7,971 bases of DNA, taken from the NCBI GenBank assembly GCA_029210905.1, contig JARGGF010000159.1, forward strand, positions 1 through 7,971. The letters run 5' to 3'. The notes beneath the pieces were generated by a model. The model saw only the letters and a program-made list of their open reading frames with translations. It was not told where the DNA came from and made no database searches. This document shows positions 1 through 7,350 of the stretch, piece by piece. This stretch comes from Bacteroidales bacterium. GTDB taxonomy: Bacteria; Bacteroidota; Bacteroidia; Bacteroidales; NBLH01. Made by a program: the position numbers and the translations under genes. Position 1 is the stretch's first letter, and each line of letters begins with the position of its first letter.

Positions 1-1526
1 TCCTTGGCCATCATTTTACATCCCAGTTAATTCCTGATGATACCACTCAATTGAATAGCAAGGGAGAAGGTGTTTTTATAGGAAAGGAAAAGCTACCAGC
101 CGGAATGTATTTTGTGTTTTTACCAACAAAAAATTATTTCGATGTTTTAATAGCTGAAAACCAAAAATTTATGGTTAAAAATGATACCATTGCCAGTGAA
201 TTTCTAAAAAATATTAAAATAACCGGTGATAAAGAGAATGAAATTTTTGTTGAATACCAGCGTTTCCTTGCAAAAGAGCGTGAGAAATCTAATGCTTTAA
301 GCGAAGAGTATAAAACATCAACTGATGAAAAACGAAAAAAGGAGCTTGAAAATGAATTTAAAAAACTAAACGAAGGGGTCGCTCAAAAGCTTGAAAATGT
401 GATTGCAGATAATCCGGATTTTTTCTTTTCAAAATTCTTAAAAGCCACCCAAGAGGTTAAAATACCAGAAAATATTACCGACCAAAAGGAAAAATATTAT
501 TATTACAGAAACCATTATTTTGATTATTTCGATTATAAGGATCAGCGTTTGTTAAGAACTCCAATTTACGAAAACAAACTTGATTATTACCTGGACAAAG
601 TTTTGCCTCAAATACCGGATACGATAATTCCTGTAGTTGATATTTTAATTGAAAATTCAAGGCACGATAAAGAACTGTTTCGTTATATGCTTGTTCATTT
701 ATTTAACAAATATACAAGCAGTCAGTTAATGGGAATGGAAAATGTTCAAGTGCATATAGCTGAAAAATATTATATTGACGAAGCTCATTGGAGTGATAAA
801 AAATTTATTGATGAATTAAAAGAAAAAGTGAGGCGAAAAAAACCTGGATTAATTGGCAATGTAGCTCCAGAACTTAAAATGATAGCCCTACCAAAAGATT
901 CATTATCAATTGTGGCCTTAAAGGAATCGCTCGAAACTCTAAAGGAAAACGGTGCAGCCTTTTTAAAGGATGAAAAAGCAATTGCTGAAAAAATGAAATT
1001 GCATAAGGCGAATTATCCAAATTTAAGTGATTCAGCGCTACGTTCGCAAGTAATAATAAGTGAATTAGCTCAAATGCTTGAAGAACAATTTCTTCCTGGT
1101 TTCGACGGATATATTTCTGTTCATGAACAGGCCACCAAATATATCATCCTGTATTTTTGGGAACCAGATTGCAGCCATTGTAAAGAAGCTACTCCAAAAT
1201 TCTCAAAAGAATTTGATGAAAAAAAACTGGCTGAACAAGGGGTAACTGTAATGCCGGTATATCTCCACCGAAATATTAACGAGTGGGATAAATACACAAA
1301 ACACATTGATGAATGGCTTGATTTTGTACTAAAACACAAAATGGTGAAATGGTTAAATCTCTGGGAACCATTTGGTTATTCGCAATATCGCGATAAATAC
1401 GACATTTCAAGTTCTCCTGTTTTATACTTACTAGATAAAGACAAAAAAATAATAGCTAAAAGAATTGGTTACGACCAGGCAATTGGCATTATAGAGGAAA
1501 TTGAAAAAAGTGGAGCAACAAAATAA
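1..1526 (+). CDS. TlpA-like thiol-disulfide oxidoreductase with DUF5106-type middle region (5' end cut off)
   Basis: Probably a periplasmic or envelope-bound thioredoxin-like protein that reduces or isomerises disulfides. The frame is open from base 3 to the TAA at 1524-1526, giving 507 visible residues. The TTG at 51 is not the start, because in-frame coding runs upstream of it and reads like the rest of a DUF4369-like N-terminal beta domain (about residues 1-65). The signal sequence must lie before the window. Next comes a charged helical DUF5106-like region (about 70-285, rich in Lys/Glu and aromatic residues). The C-terminal thioredoxin fold has the active site CSHC (Cys390/Cys393 of the visible part, bases 1170-1181) in the context FWEPDCSHCKEATPKF, and a cis-Pro at about residue 472 in SSSPVLYLLD. 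About 75 residues separate the GNVAPEL stretch from the strand before CSHC, longer than in ordinary TlpA proteins. A terminator follows directly. Family assignment is from recognised motifs; the substrate is unknown. Confidence 0.88.
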   Translation, partial: LGHHFTSQLIPDDTTQLNSKGEGVFIGKEKLPAGMYFVFLPTKNYFDVLIAENQKFMVKNDTIASEFLKNIKITGDKENEIFVEYQRFLAKEREKSNALSEEYKTSTDEKRKKELENEFKKLNEGVAQKLENVIADNPDFFFSKFLKATQEVKIPENITDQKEKYYYYRNHYFDYFDYKDQRLLRTPIYENKLDYYLDKVLPQIPDTIIPVVDILIENSRHDKELFRYMLVHLFNKYTSSQLMGMENVQVHIAEKYYIDEAHWSDKKFIDELKEKVRRKKPGLIGNVAPELKMIALPKDSLSIVALKESLETLKENGAAFLKDEKAIAEKMKLHKANYPNLSDSALRSQVIISELAQMLEEQFLPGFDGYISVHEQATKYIILYFWEPDCSHCKEATPKFSKEFDEKKLAEQGVTVMPVYLHRNINEWDKYTKHIDEWLDFVLKHKMVKWLNLWEPFGYSQYRDKYDISSSPVLYLLDKDKKIIAKRIGYDQAIGIIEEIEKSGATK

Positions 1527-1530
1527 ATTT

Positions 1531-1560
1531 AAATCCCGGGAAGCCGGGATTTTTTCTTTT
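1531..1560 (+). terminator. Rho-independent terminator of the thioredoxin-like gene
   Basis: A perfect 9-bp stem, AAATCCCGG (1531-1539) with CCGGGATTT (1544-1552), has a GAAG loop and runs into a T-rich tail (1550-1560). It begins 4 bases after the TAA. Its presence argues that the kinase downstream is transcribed from its own promoter. Confidence 0.9.
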
Positions 1561-1656
1561 ATTAAAACCTTATGGAACATCGATTTTACAATAAATCCAA
1601 TATCAAAATCTAAATTAAAAATAAGGTGCACAATTTTTAAAGACCTAAAATTGAAT

Positions 1657-1664
1657 TATATTTG
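1657..1664 (+). promoter_or_regulatory. Bacteroidota-type -7 promoter element for the sensor kinase
   Basis: TATATTTG fits the TAnnTTTG -7 consensus of the Bacteroidota primary sigma factor exactly. It lies downstream of the terminator and 25 bases before the ATG at 1690, so transcription would start near 1670 and the leader would be about 20 bases. The -33 element is not clear; there is only a T-run at 1634-1638. The start site is inferred. Confidence 0.6.
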
Positions 1665-1689
1665 TAGGGAAAATGACAAAAAGTTTATA

Positions 1690-4600
1690 ATGATAACAAA
1701 GCCTACATACGAAGAGCTTGAAAAAAGAATTCAACAACTTGAGGTAAATATAAAATCCGAAAAATATAACAATGATCATACTTCAAATGTAGCAATAAAA
1801 GATGCTCCTGAAGAATTTGAAAAACTAAGGGAAAAACTGCAGGACAAATCTGAACAACTTGAAGATCTTAAGAATTATCTTTACGTTGTAGAAAATCAAT
1901 TAAGATTGATTACCAAAAATGCTAAAGATATTATTTTCAGATTTTCTATCACTGAAGAAAAATTGGAATACATAAATCCTGCCGCCTACAATATACTGGA
2001 ATATACAATTGAAGAATTTTATAATCAACCAAGGTTATTGGAAGAATTAATACTCGATAGCTGGAAAGAAGTTTATGAAGAAAATCTACAGCAATTGCTT
2101 AACAATCACACTAGCCAGCCATTTGAATTTCAAGCCTTTACAAAATCCAGAGATATTGTTTGGCTGTATCAATCATGGAACCTTATATTTGATAAAAACA
2201 GAAAACCTATAGCCATTGAGGGAACAATACGGGATATAACAGACCGTAAACAAGCAGAGTTAGGTTTAAAAAAGAAAAATATTGAATATTTATCGCTTAA
2301 TGAAGAATATTTGCAGATTAATGAAAATTTGCGAAATTCTAATGCCCAGCTAATTAAAAACAATGCTGCTCTAATTAGAAGCGAAGATCAGTACAAAGTT
2401 CTTATCGATCAGGCCGCTGATGGAATATTTGTAGGCGGAACAGATGGTATCATGCAAAGTGTAAACAACAGTGGATGCAGGTTGACAGGCTATACTGCAG
2501 AGGAATTAAAAGGTTTGAAATTAACTGATTTGTTTTATCGCAGTAATAAAAGTCAATCAGGTAATTTACTTGAAAAAGTAAAAATGGGCACAGCCTTTAC
2601 TTCTGAAAGACTGATTTTAAGGAAAAATGGTACAAAGGTGCCCGTTGAAATAAACATAAAATTGCTTTCAGATGGCCGTTTTCATGCTATATTCAGGGAT
2701 GTTTCGGAAAGAAAAGAGGCTGAAAAACAATTAATTAAATCTGAAGTCAGCTATCGTAACATCTATAATTCCAGTAATGACGGTATTATTATTTTTGACC
2801 TTGATACACTAAAAATAAGGGACATCAATACCGCAGGAATGAAACTATATGGCTATAAAAAGGATCAACTGCTCTCACTGGATATTGACTCGCTTAGTGC
2901 AGGGATAGGAAATTTTACAGGTGAAGCATTTAGAAAACTGCTAAAAAAATCAAGTGAAACCGAAAGCCAGCTGTTCGACTGGATGGCCAAAAAGAAAAAT
3001 GGTGAAATTTTCTGGCTTGAAATGGACATCAAACAAGCAAATATTGGAGATGATCTATGCATTTTAAATGTAATTAGGGATGTAACCAATAGAAAAAAAA
3101 CAGAGGAGCAGCTAAAGCAAAATGAGATCAGGTTCAGGTCGCTGTTTGAAAATATGAGTAACAATGTGGCCATATTTGAAGTGATTGATAATGGAAAGGA
3201 CTTTATTTTTAAAAATTTTAATTCTGCAGCCGAAAAACTTGAAGGAATTAACAGGAATGAAATAATTGGAAAAAGTGCCGGAATCGTTTTTCCGACACTG
3301 AGAGAATATAATTTGCTTGAAACATTTAAAAAAGTTTGGGAAACAGGTAAGCCTGAAGAAACCCCCATCATTCTGTACGATAATGACGATCGAATATTAA
3401 GCTGGACAGAAAATTTTATATATAAACTGCCTTCAAATGAGATAGTTGTTATTTATGATGATATCACTGAAAGAAAAAAGGCCGAGTTTGATCTCTTAAA
3501 AACAAAGGAAAGGTATCGGATCGCTACTGAAGAAACCATGGTAGCAGTTTGGGAAAGAAACCTTGAAAATAACAAAGGTCATGCCGATGCAGTCCTTTTT
3601 GAAATATTGGGCTATCCAATTCCAAATGTAGAGGACAGTTTTAGTATCTGGAAAAATTATATTCATCCTGATGATTTACAGGAAATTCAAAAGCTGAACC
3701 AGGAACTAAAAGAAGGTAAAATAAAAGAGCTCAATTATAAATTCAGGGCTACAGATATTGATGGAAACATCAGATGGTTTATCGACAAAGGAGTTGCATT
3801 AAAAAATAACAAAGGCATAACTACAAGATTAATTGGAACAATTTCTGATATTACCCAACAACAAAAGATTGAAGAACAATTAATATTGGCAAAGGAAAAA
3901 GCAGAAGAAGCTGACAATTTAAAATCGGCATTCCTTGCAAATATGTCACATGAGATTCGTACACCAATGAATGGTATCCTTGGTTTTTCAGATCTTTTAA
4001 AATATGAAGAAACTACGGAATCAGAAAGAAATAATTTTATTGATATTATTCATCAAAGTGGAAAACAATTGATGAATATTATTAACGATATACTTGATAT
4101 TTCAAAAATTGAAGTAGGTCAAATTCAAATCAATGAAGAAAGCTGTTCAATTAATGATATGCTTGATGAATTACTTGGTTTGTTCAAACCTGATATTAAA
4201 GACAAGAAAAATCTTACACTCGAAATTCATAAAGAACTTGATGATAGTGAAAGTATTGTAATTACTGATGGGGTAAGAGTTAGACAGATACTAACAAATC
4301 TGATAAACAATGCAATAAAATTTACATCACAGGGCTATGTGGAATTTGGCTATTTGATAGTTCCTTCAGATAATCCATCAGAAAAAATCAAACATGATAT
4401 TCAGTTTTATGTTAATGATACAGGCATTGGGATACCCGATACCAAACGTGAAATTATTTTTGATCGTTTCAGACAGTCTGATGAATCACATACCAGAAAA
4501 TTTGGGGGTACCGGACTTGGCCTTGCAATTTCAAAAGGCTTTGTAGAATTACTGGGCGGACAAATATGGCATGAATCAACTCAGGATCATGGTTCTACCT

Positions 4601-5049
4601 TCTATTTTACCATTCCCTACAAAGCTGGAAATATTGAACAAATAAGAAAAATTGAAGCAAGTTTTAATACCACCTATAACTGGAGCAACAAAACAGTATT
4701 GGTTGTTGAAGATGATGAAATTAGCTTTAAATATTTGCATAAAATACTTAGCAAAACAGGTTTGACTATCATTCGTGCCATTTCAGGATATGATGCTGTT
4801 AATATTTGTGATAAGCACAACGAAATCAATTTGGTTTTGATGGACATACAGCTGCCGGGAATCAATGGATATGAGGCGACCAAAAAAATCCGTGAATTTA
4901 AACCGGATTTGCCAATTCTGGCCCAAACGGCACATGCCCTGCCCGAAGACAAACAAAAGAGTATTGATGCCGGTTGTAATGATTATATCTCCAAACCAAT
5001 AAAAAGACAGATACTTTTTTCAAAAATCAGCCATATTTTGACAAATTAA
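1690..5049 (+). CDS. Cytoplasmic hybrid sensor histidine kinase (five PAS domains, HisKA, HATPase, receiver)
   Basis: A 1119-residue sensor kinase that should autophosphorylate on His and pass the phosphate to its own receiver. Order: N-terminal coiled coil (1-70); PAS1 about 70-186; coiled linker 186-232; PAS2 about 233-343; PAS3 353-470; PAS4 480-597; PAS5 608-730 (PAS_3-like, with HPDD at 659-662); HisKA with His754 in MSHEIRTPMNG; HATPase with the N box (Asn873/874), DTGIGI (910-915) and GGTGLGLAI (939-947); receiver about 1001-1118 with acidic pocket Glu1007/Asp1008/Asp1009, phosphoacceptor Asp1052, Thr1080 and Lys1102. All catalytic residues are present. No membrane segment is visible, so it senses an internal or diffusible signal. 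There is no HPt or DNA-binding domain and no response regulator gene nearby. I chose ATG 1690 over an in-frame TTG at 1501, because that extension overlaps the previous gene, its terminator and the promoter, and because MITKPTYEELEKRIQQLE resembles the start of many related kinases. Ligands of the PAS domains cannot be read from sequence. Confidence 0.93.
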   Translation: MITKPTYEELEKRIQQLEVNIKSEKYNNDHTSNVAIKDAPEEFEKLREKLQDKSEQLEDLKNYLYVVENQLRLITKNAKDIIFRFSITEEKLEYINPAAYNILEYTIEEFYNQPRLLEELILDSWKEVYEENLQQLLNNHTSQPFEFQAFTKSRDIVWLYQSWNLIFDKNRKPIAIEGTIRDITDRKQAELGLKKKNIEYLSLNEEYLQINENLRNSNAQLIKNNAALIRSEDQYKVLIDQAADGIFVGGTDGIMQSVNNSGCRLTGYTAEELKGLKLTDLFYRSNKSQSGNLLEKVKMGTAFTSERLILRKNGTKVPVEINIKLLSDGRFHAIFRDVSERKEAEKQLIKSEVSYRNIYNSSNDGIIIFDLDTLKIRDINTAGMKLYGYKKDQLLSLDIDSLSAGIGNFTGEAFRKLLKKSSETESQLFDWMAKKKNGEIFWLEMDIKQANIGDDLCILNVIRDVTNRKKTEEQLKQNEIRFRSLFENMSNNVAIFEVIDNGKDFIFKNFNSAAEKLEGINRNEIIGKSAGIVFPTLREYNLLETFKKVWETGKPEETPIILYDNDDRILSWTENFIYKLPSNEIVVIYDDITERKKAEFDLLKTKERYRIATEETMVAVWERNLENNKGHADAVLFEILGYPIPNVEDSFSIWKNYIHPDDLQEIQKLNQELKEGKIKELNYKFRATDIDGNIRWFIDKGVALKNNKGITTRLIGTISDITQQQKIEEQLILAKEKAEEADNLKSAFLANMSHEIRTPMNGILGFSDLLKYEETTESERNNFIDIIHQSGKQLMNIINDILDISKIEVGQIQINEESCSINDMLDELLGLFKPDIKDKKNLTLEIHKELDDSESIVITDGVRVRQILTNLINNAIKFTSQGYVEFGYLIVPSDNPSEKIKHDIQFYVNDTGIGIPDTKREIIFDRFRQSDESHTRKFGGTGLGLAISKGFVELLGGQIWHESTQDHGSTFYFTIPYKAGNIEQIRKIEASFNTTYNWSNKTVLVVEDDEISFKYLHKILSKTGLTIIRAISGYDAVNICDKHNEINLVLMDIQLPGINGYEATKKIREFKPDLPILAQTAHALPEDKQKSIDAGCNDYISKPIKRQILFSKISHILTN

Positions 5050-5089
5050 TATCTTGCTTTCAATTTTTAGTGTTTTTACCTAATTTGTC
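5040..5089. repeat. Inverted repeat spanning the two convergent stop codons; possible weak bidirectional terminator
   Basis: GACAAATTA at 5040-5048 is the exact reverse complement of TAATTTGTC at 5081-5089, with 32 bases between. The arms form the last codons and most of the stop codon of both convergent genes, so both proteins end in Thr-Asn. The AT-rich arms and long loop make it a poor classical terminator. No better terminator is visible in the 30 bases between the genes. Confidence 0.35.
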
Positions 5090-6039
5090 TGATTGTATAA
5101 CATTCCTTGCCAACTATTACTTGATTCAAGTTGTTTTTCAATTCGGTGTACGATTTCAAAGTTCTTTAATCCTTCCCATTTAGGTGCAATCAATAAATCA
5201 AGAGGTGACTCACTAATAAAACGTTCTACAATAATTTGAGGACTAAGGTGCTTAAGGAACTCCACAATAAATTTTACATATTCATTTGCTTCAAATAAAT
5301 CAAAAATCTTTGGATTACTGGCATACTGCTTAGCCATGATTGTTTTTTTAATTATCTGTAAATGATGAAGTTTAAGACTGGTGATAGGTAACTCTGAAAT
5401 GGTAACAGCATGCTGCAATAAATCCGACCTTGATTCACCTGGTAAGCCCAAAATCATATGCACACCGGTTTCAATGCCTCTATCTGTTGATTGCTTGATC
5501 GCTTCCACCGATTCCTCATAAGTATGGCACCTGTTAACCAATTCAAGCGTCCGGTTCAAAGTTGATTCTATGCCAAATTCTAGGACAATATAGAATTTTT
5601 TTGACAGTTCAGCCAGGTAATCAAGAATTTGGTCATTCACACAATCAGGACGTGTGCCAACAACCATACCAATAACACCTTGATGAGATAATGCTTCTGT
5701 CCAGATTTTTTTTAGCCTTTCAAATTCACCATAAGTATTAGAATATGCCTGAAAATAGCATAAATACTGTTGAGTTTTATATTTAGGTGAAAAAAAAGAT
5801 ATTCCTTCGTCTAACTGCTTGCTAACTGATTTGCTTGGCATACAGTAATAAGGATTGAAAGTGTCGTTATTGCAATAGGTACAACCTCCCCTACCCTTTG
5901 ATCCATCTCTGTTTGGACAGGTAAAACCTGCATCAATGGAAATTTTCTGCACCCGCTCAGAAAATCTATTTTTAAAGTAGCTGGAATAATCGTTGTATCT
6001 TTTTGAATGTCCCCAGGGATATTTATTTGTTTGTTGCAC
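5080..6039 (-). CDS. TIGR01212-family radical SAM protein (YhcC/YtqA-like)
   Basis: A 319-residue radical S-adenosylmethionine enzyme, close to the usual length of this family. The 4Fe-4S ligands are in the family's unusual wide spacing, Cys41, Cys53 and Cys56, within CPNRDGSKGRGGCTYC. Other family blocks follow: YFQAYSNTYGE (95-105), GTRPDC (128-133), LEFGIES (153-159), HMILGLPGES (194-203), then SLKLHHLQIIKKTIMAKQY and ERFISESPLDLL near the end. E. coli YhcC belongs to this family. The B. subtilis member YtqA has been renamed MnmL and implicated in converting cmnm5s2U to mnm5s2U at the tRNA wobble position. Whether this protein does that is inference, and subgroup assignment needs a phylogeny. 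The start is GTG at 6039: no in-frame ATG lies between the upstream stop near 6103 and this GTG, and later Met codons would delete the Cys motif. No Shine-Dalgarno sequence is visible. The upstream dNTPase gene is co-directional, 107 bases away. Confidence 0.9.
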   Translation of the reverse strand: MQQTNKYPWGHSKRYNDYSSYFKNRFSERVQKISIDAGFTCPNRDGSKGRGGCTYCNNDTFNPYYCMPSKSVSKQLDEGISFFSPKYKTQQYLCYFQAYSNTYGEFERLKKIWTEALSHQGVIGMVVGTRPDCVNDQILDYLAELSKKFYIVLEFGIESTLNRTLELVNRCHTYEESVEAIKQSTDRGIETGVHMILGLPGESRSDLLQHAVTISELPITSLKLHHLQIIKKTIMAKQYASNPKIFDLFEANEYVKFIVEFLKHLSPQIIVERFISESPLDLLIAPKWEGLKNFEIVHRIEKQLESSNSWQGMLYNQTN

Positions 6040-6068
6040 TCTGATAATTGTTTTTGTTTTTAAGCAGC

Positions 6069-6076
6069 CAAAAGTA
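6069..6076 (-). promoter_or_regulatory. Possible -7 element for the radical SAM gene
   Basis: On the minus strand this reads TACTTTTG, a full match to TAnnTTTG, 29 bases before the GTG start. I could not find a convincing -33 partner. It may allow transcription independent of the dNTPase gene. Imperfect arms (6060-6068 and 6113-6121, 8 of 9 bases complementary) flank it. Beyond this and the 3' hairpin of the dNTPase gene, the intergenic stretch 6040-6146 shows nothing else. Confidence 0.4.
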
Positions 6077-6122
6077 ATTGATATAGTGTAAAAGAAAAAT
6101 GCTTATTTATACGCTGCCTAAA

Positions 6123-6159
6123 TTATTTCAAACTATAATAAAAATATTATCTGAAATAA
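6123..6159 (-). terminator. AT-only hairpin at the dNTPase 3' end, possible weak terminator
   Basis: TTATTTCA (6123-6130) pairs with TGAAATAA (6152-6159), and inside it ATAATA (6135-6140) pairs with TATTAT (6145-6150) around an AAAA loop. The stop codon (6147-6149) lies inside the structure. All pairs are A-U except one G-C, and no long T-run follows on the minus strand, so termination would be inefficient at best and read-through into the radical SAM gene is possible. Confidence 0.3.
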
Positions 6160-7253
6160 GTTGACGGAAAACTAATTTGCGCCATACAATCAATTGCGTA
6201 AGAATCAGTCATTCCCGCAATATAGTCGGTAACTATTATTTCGGGGTTTGTTTCGTTGAGATAAAAATTGTGCATGGTTTCGAGGTATTGTCCAAAAGCT
6301 TTTTCCAGTTTGAGACTTTGCTTTTGATAAGCCGCATAATCGCGCTCATATTTTTCAAAAAGAATAAGTAAATAATCAAAAAGGGCGTATATTATTTTTC
6401 CTGCAATTATTTTATTTCTTTCATTTTTAGTATTGTGATAAATATACTTATAATTAAAGTCCTTTAAAAGCAGAAGTGTTGGAAAAACATCATCAGAGAA
6501 ACCTATTTTATCATCAAACCTGGAAGAATTAATGATATCATGTACCAGATTATCAATTATCTGACTGTTATTTGCACCAATTTTTTCTTTTACTTCAGCT
6601 GGTAATTCATTTCTTGTGATAAAGTTAGCCGTAATAGCATCTTCAATATCTCTTCCCAGGTAAGCAATTTTATCAGAAAACCTAACAATACATCCTTCAA
6701 ATGATGAAGGCCTAATTTTCCTGTTTGAGATAAGTTCAAGGTTTTTCATATCATCATCAGGAACAAGATGTTGTTCAAAGCTTTCTCCATTATGGGCAAT
6801 AATTCCATCTTTTACGCCATAAGTTAAATTAAGTCCTTTTCCATTATTGGCCAGATGCTCAATAATTCTATAACTGTTTACCTCATGAACAAAAGAATTG
6901 CCACCACCCAAACGCTTATTTAAAAAATATTCACCTTCATGTCCAAAAGGGGCATGCCCCAAATCATGGCCCAGGCCAATTGCAAAAGCCAAATCAGTAT
7001 CCAGTTCCCACTCGTATTGATTCAGACCTAAACATATTGACTTAGCAATAGTAGCAACATGCATCACATGCTCAATTCGTGTACAAACATGATCATTTTC
7101 GGGTGCAAAAAATACCTGGGTCTTGTGTTTCAACCTTCTAAAAGGCATTGAATGAATAATCGCAGTTTGATCGCGAAAATAATGACCACGAATAGGTGCG
7201 TCTTTTTCCAGGGTGCGCTTTAAATAACTTTCATTGGGTAAGGGATTCTTCAT
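6147..7253 (-). CDS. dgt: dGTPase-like deoxynucleoside triphosphate triphosphohydrolase (HD superfamily)
   Basis: A cytoplasmic HD-domain enzyme of the family that hydrolyses dNTPs to deoxynucleosides and triphosphate, helping to set dNTP pools. The metal-binding set is complete: His62 in TRIEHVMHV, His96-Asp97 in GLGHDLGHAPFGHEGE (93-108), and Asp194 in VRFSDKIAYLGRDIEDA. The N-terminal PFRRLKHKTQVF block (37-48) is also typical. The length of 368 residues is at the short end of the family; E. coli Dgt is longer, at around 500. This fits the compact form found in many bacteria. The start is ATG 7253, just before the NPLPNESYLKRT stretch; no Shine-Dalgarno sequence is seen, as is usual for Bacteroidota. 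Which dNTP is the substrate or activator cannot be judged from sequence, so the symbol denotes the family. It lies upstream of, and may be cotranscribed with, the radical SAM gene, and it is divergent from the lipoprotein gene. Confidence 0.93.
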   Translation of the reverse strand: MKNPLPNESYLKRTLEKDAPIRGHYFRDQTAIIHSMPFRRLKHKTQVFFAPENDHVCTRIEHVMHVATIAKSICLGLNQYEWELDTDLAFAIGLGHDLGHAPFGHEGEYFLNKRLGGGNSFVHEVNSYRIIEHLANNGKGLNLTYGVKDGIIAHNGESFEQHLVPDDDMKNLELISNRKIRPSSFEGCIVRFSDKIAYLGRDIEDAITANFITRNELPAEVKEKIGANNSQIIDNLVHDIINSSRFDDKIGFSDDVFPTLLLLKDFNYKYIYHNTKNERNKIIAGKIIYALFDYLLILFEKYERDYAAYQKQSLKLEKAFGQYLETMHNFYLNETNPEIIVTDYIAGMTDSYAIDCMAQISFPSTYFR

Positions 7254-7272
7254 TTGAGATTATTTTATGGGT

Positions 7273-7280
7273 TAAATGTA
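7273..7280 (-). promoter_or_regulatory. Possible -7 element for the dNTPase gene
   Basis: The minus strand reads TACATTTA, matching TAnnTTTG at all but the last base, 19 bases before the ATG at 7253. No clear -33 box was found. It is the best candidate in the 97-base divergent region, but weak. Confidence 0.25.
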
Positions 7281-7293
7281 GTGATAAATTTAT

Positions 7294-7301
7294 TATATTT
7301 G
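7294..7301 (+). promoter_or_regulatory. -7 promoter element for the lipoprotein gene
   Basis: TATATTTG matches TAnnTTTG exactly, 49 bases before the ATG at 7351. Its last four bases overlap the left arm of the inverted repeat 7298-7340, so transcription would start inside that repeat (near 7307) and the right arm would lie in the leader RNA. The -33 element is not evident. Confidence 0.55.
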
Positions 7302-7340
7302 GAGACTTTCAAAGTCTTCGAAATTTAGAAAGTCTCCAAA
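7298..7340. repeat. 13-bp perfect inverted repeat in the divergent promoter region
   Basis: TTTGGAGACTTTC (7298-7310) is the exact reverse complement of GAAAGTCTCCAAA (7328-7340), with a 17-base spacer. The core AAAGTCT recurs a third time at 7311-7317, making a nested small palindrome GACTTT-C-AAAGTC (7304-7316), and TTCGAA lies at 7317-7322. It could be a dispersed REP-like intergenic palindrome, an operator acting on both divergent genes, or a leader hairpin. Sequence alone does not decide between these. Confidence 0.8.
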
Positions 7341-7350
7341 ACCAAAACAT

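Noticed and set aside
51..53. TTG at 51 as the start of the thioredoxin-like gene
   Set aside because: The frame is open to the window edge and the upstream residues continue the N-terminal beta domain; there is no signal peptide after this TTG.
2865..3371. A 168-codon open frame on the minus strand inside the kinase gene
   Set aside because: It lies wholly opposite the PAS3-PAS4 coding sequence, is Ser/Phe/Leu-rich as expected of antisense to AT-rich coding DNA, and shows no recognisable domain.
1900..3880. Five PAS domains as a tandem DNA repeat
   Set aside because: The domains share a fold and the closing D-[IV]-[ST]-x-R/Q-type ends, but the nucleotide sequences are too divergent to count as a recent repeat.
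4674..4952. A 92-codon open frame on the minus strand opposite the receiver domain
   Set aside because: It is the shadow of a strongly conserved receiver domain and has no motif of its own.
6177..6371. A 64-codon plus-strand frame opposite the dNTPase gene
   Set aside because: It lies fully antisense to the C-terminal coding region of the dNTPase, with no promoter or family signal.
7254..7350. Riboswitch upstream of the lipoprotein or dNTPase gene
   Set aside because: The leader is too short and holds only a simple inverted repeat; none of the conserved riboswitch cores I know is present.
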